Assembly (NCBI GenBank): GCA_030609245.1
Contig: JAUWCP010000046.1
Span: 1 to 13,324 of the forward strand
Origin: Hyphomicrobium sp.
Lineage (GTDB): Bacteria > Pseudomonadota > Alphaproteobacteria > Rhizobiales > Hyphomicrobiaceae
Length of the DNA stretch: 13,324 bases
Direction of reading: 5' to 3'
The translations under genes and the position numbers were made by a program. The notes below the pieces were generated by a model. It was not told where the DNA came from. It searched no databases and saw only the letters and a list, made by a program, of their open reading frames with translations. How positions within the stretch are numbered: position 1 is the stretch's first letter; each line of letters begins with the position of its first letter. Positions 13,119-13,324 of the stretch are shown here, piece after piece.

Positions 13119-13324
13119 AGCCCAACAAATCGCGTAGCGGGGCGATCAGCGGCTCATCTGCCGGCGGCATGGGATAGCGCGTTAGCCGCGCCGCCCGAAC
13201 CCACGCGATCTCCTGGTCCTCACGCGCGGTGATCGTGCCGTCCCACTGCCGGCATAGATAGAGGGGCATCAGAAGGTAAAACGCGTCGTAGGCGTGGCTT
13301 GCGAATGTGAACGGCGAAAGGCAC
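13117..13324 (-). CDS. mutT: MutT-type Nudix hydrolase (8-oxo-dGTP diphosphatase), C-terminal part
   Basis: The frame on the minus strand is open from the window edge and ends TAG at 13119-13117. The 68 visible residues read from CLSPFTFASHAYDAFYLL through MPLYLCRQWDGTITARED, EIAWVRAARLTRYPMPPADEPLI and end LRDLLG. This is the characteristic C-terminal half of proteobacterial MutT, which sanitises oxidised dGTP. The Nudix box itself lies outside the window, so catalysis cannot be checked. The stop codon is made of bases belonging to the end of repeat copy 3, so the C-terminus may have been set by that element. Confidence 0.85.
   Translation of the reverse strand, partial: CLSPFTFASHAYDAFYLLMPLYLCRQWDGTITAREDQEIAWVRAARLTRYPMPPADEPLIAPLRDLLG

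Overview
The window looks like chromosomal DNA of an alphaproteobacterium, most likely of the order Hyphomicrobiales (Rhizobiales). The evidence is high GC in genes, frequent GTG/TTG starts, a bioBFDAZ-type biotin operon as known from Agrobacterium and relatives, and Rhizobiales-style short palindromic intergenic repeats. The conserved cluster mutT / NDUFAF5-like methyltransferase / comF / grxC / nitrilase-family amidase / DUF1178 agrees. Genus cannot be read from the sequence.

Layout. (1) 2-790, plus strand: the 3' part of a pyridoxamine-phosphate-oxidase-fold protein, then a DUF488 (YeaO-like) gene. (2) 968-1909, plus: a LysR-type regulator with a TTG start and a strong Shine-Dalgarno. (3) 1910-2418: a non-coding stretch between convergent genes, packed with three kinds of palindromic repeat. 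(4) 7471 down to 2419, minus: a tightly packed biotin operon bioB-bioF-bioD-bioA-bioZ in which every gene overlaps the next. BioZ is a KAS III-like enzyme that in this group makes the pimeloyl starter, so the operon carries its own entry step as well as the four late steps (BioF, BioA, BioD, BioB). (5) 7472-8346: a long non-coding region with strong hairpins on the bio side and an AT-rich, dyad-rich stretch before the next gene. (6) 8347-9069, plus: a GntR/HutC (UTRA-domain) regulator divergent from the biotin operon. (7) 11814 down to 9336, minus: comF, grxC, a Nit-type amidase and DUF1178, probably one transcription unit. (8) 12063-12962, plus: an NDUFAF5/BioC-like SAM methyltransferase. (9) 13324 down to 13117, minus: the C-terminal part of a MutT-type Nudix hydrolase.

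The most noteworthy non-genic signal is a dispersed element of 148-167 bp present three times (9166-9332 inverted, 11861-12008, 12971-13118). Each copy is flanked by TA, has imperfect terminal inverted repeats, and is built of two hairpin modules. One copy fills most of the comF/methyltransferase divergent promoter region, one supplies the stop codon of the mutT gene, and one carries an extra 12-bp palindrome at the junction of its two modules. I see no phage, CRISPR, rRNA, tRNA or intact transposase. No clearly new enzymatic system is visible.
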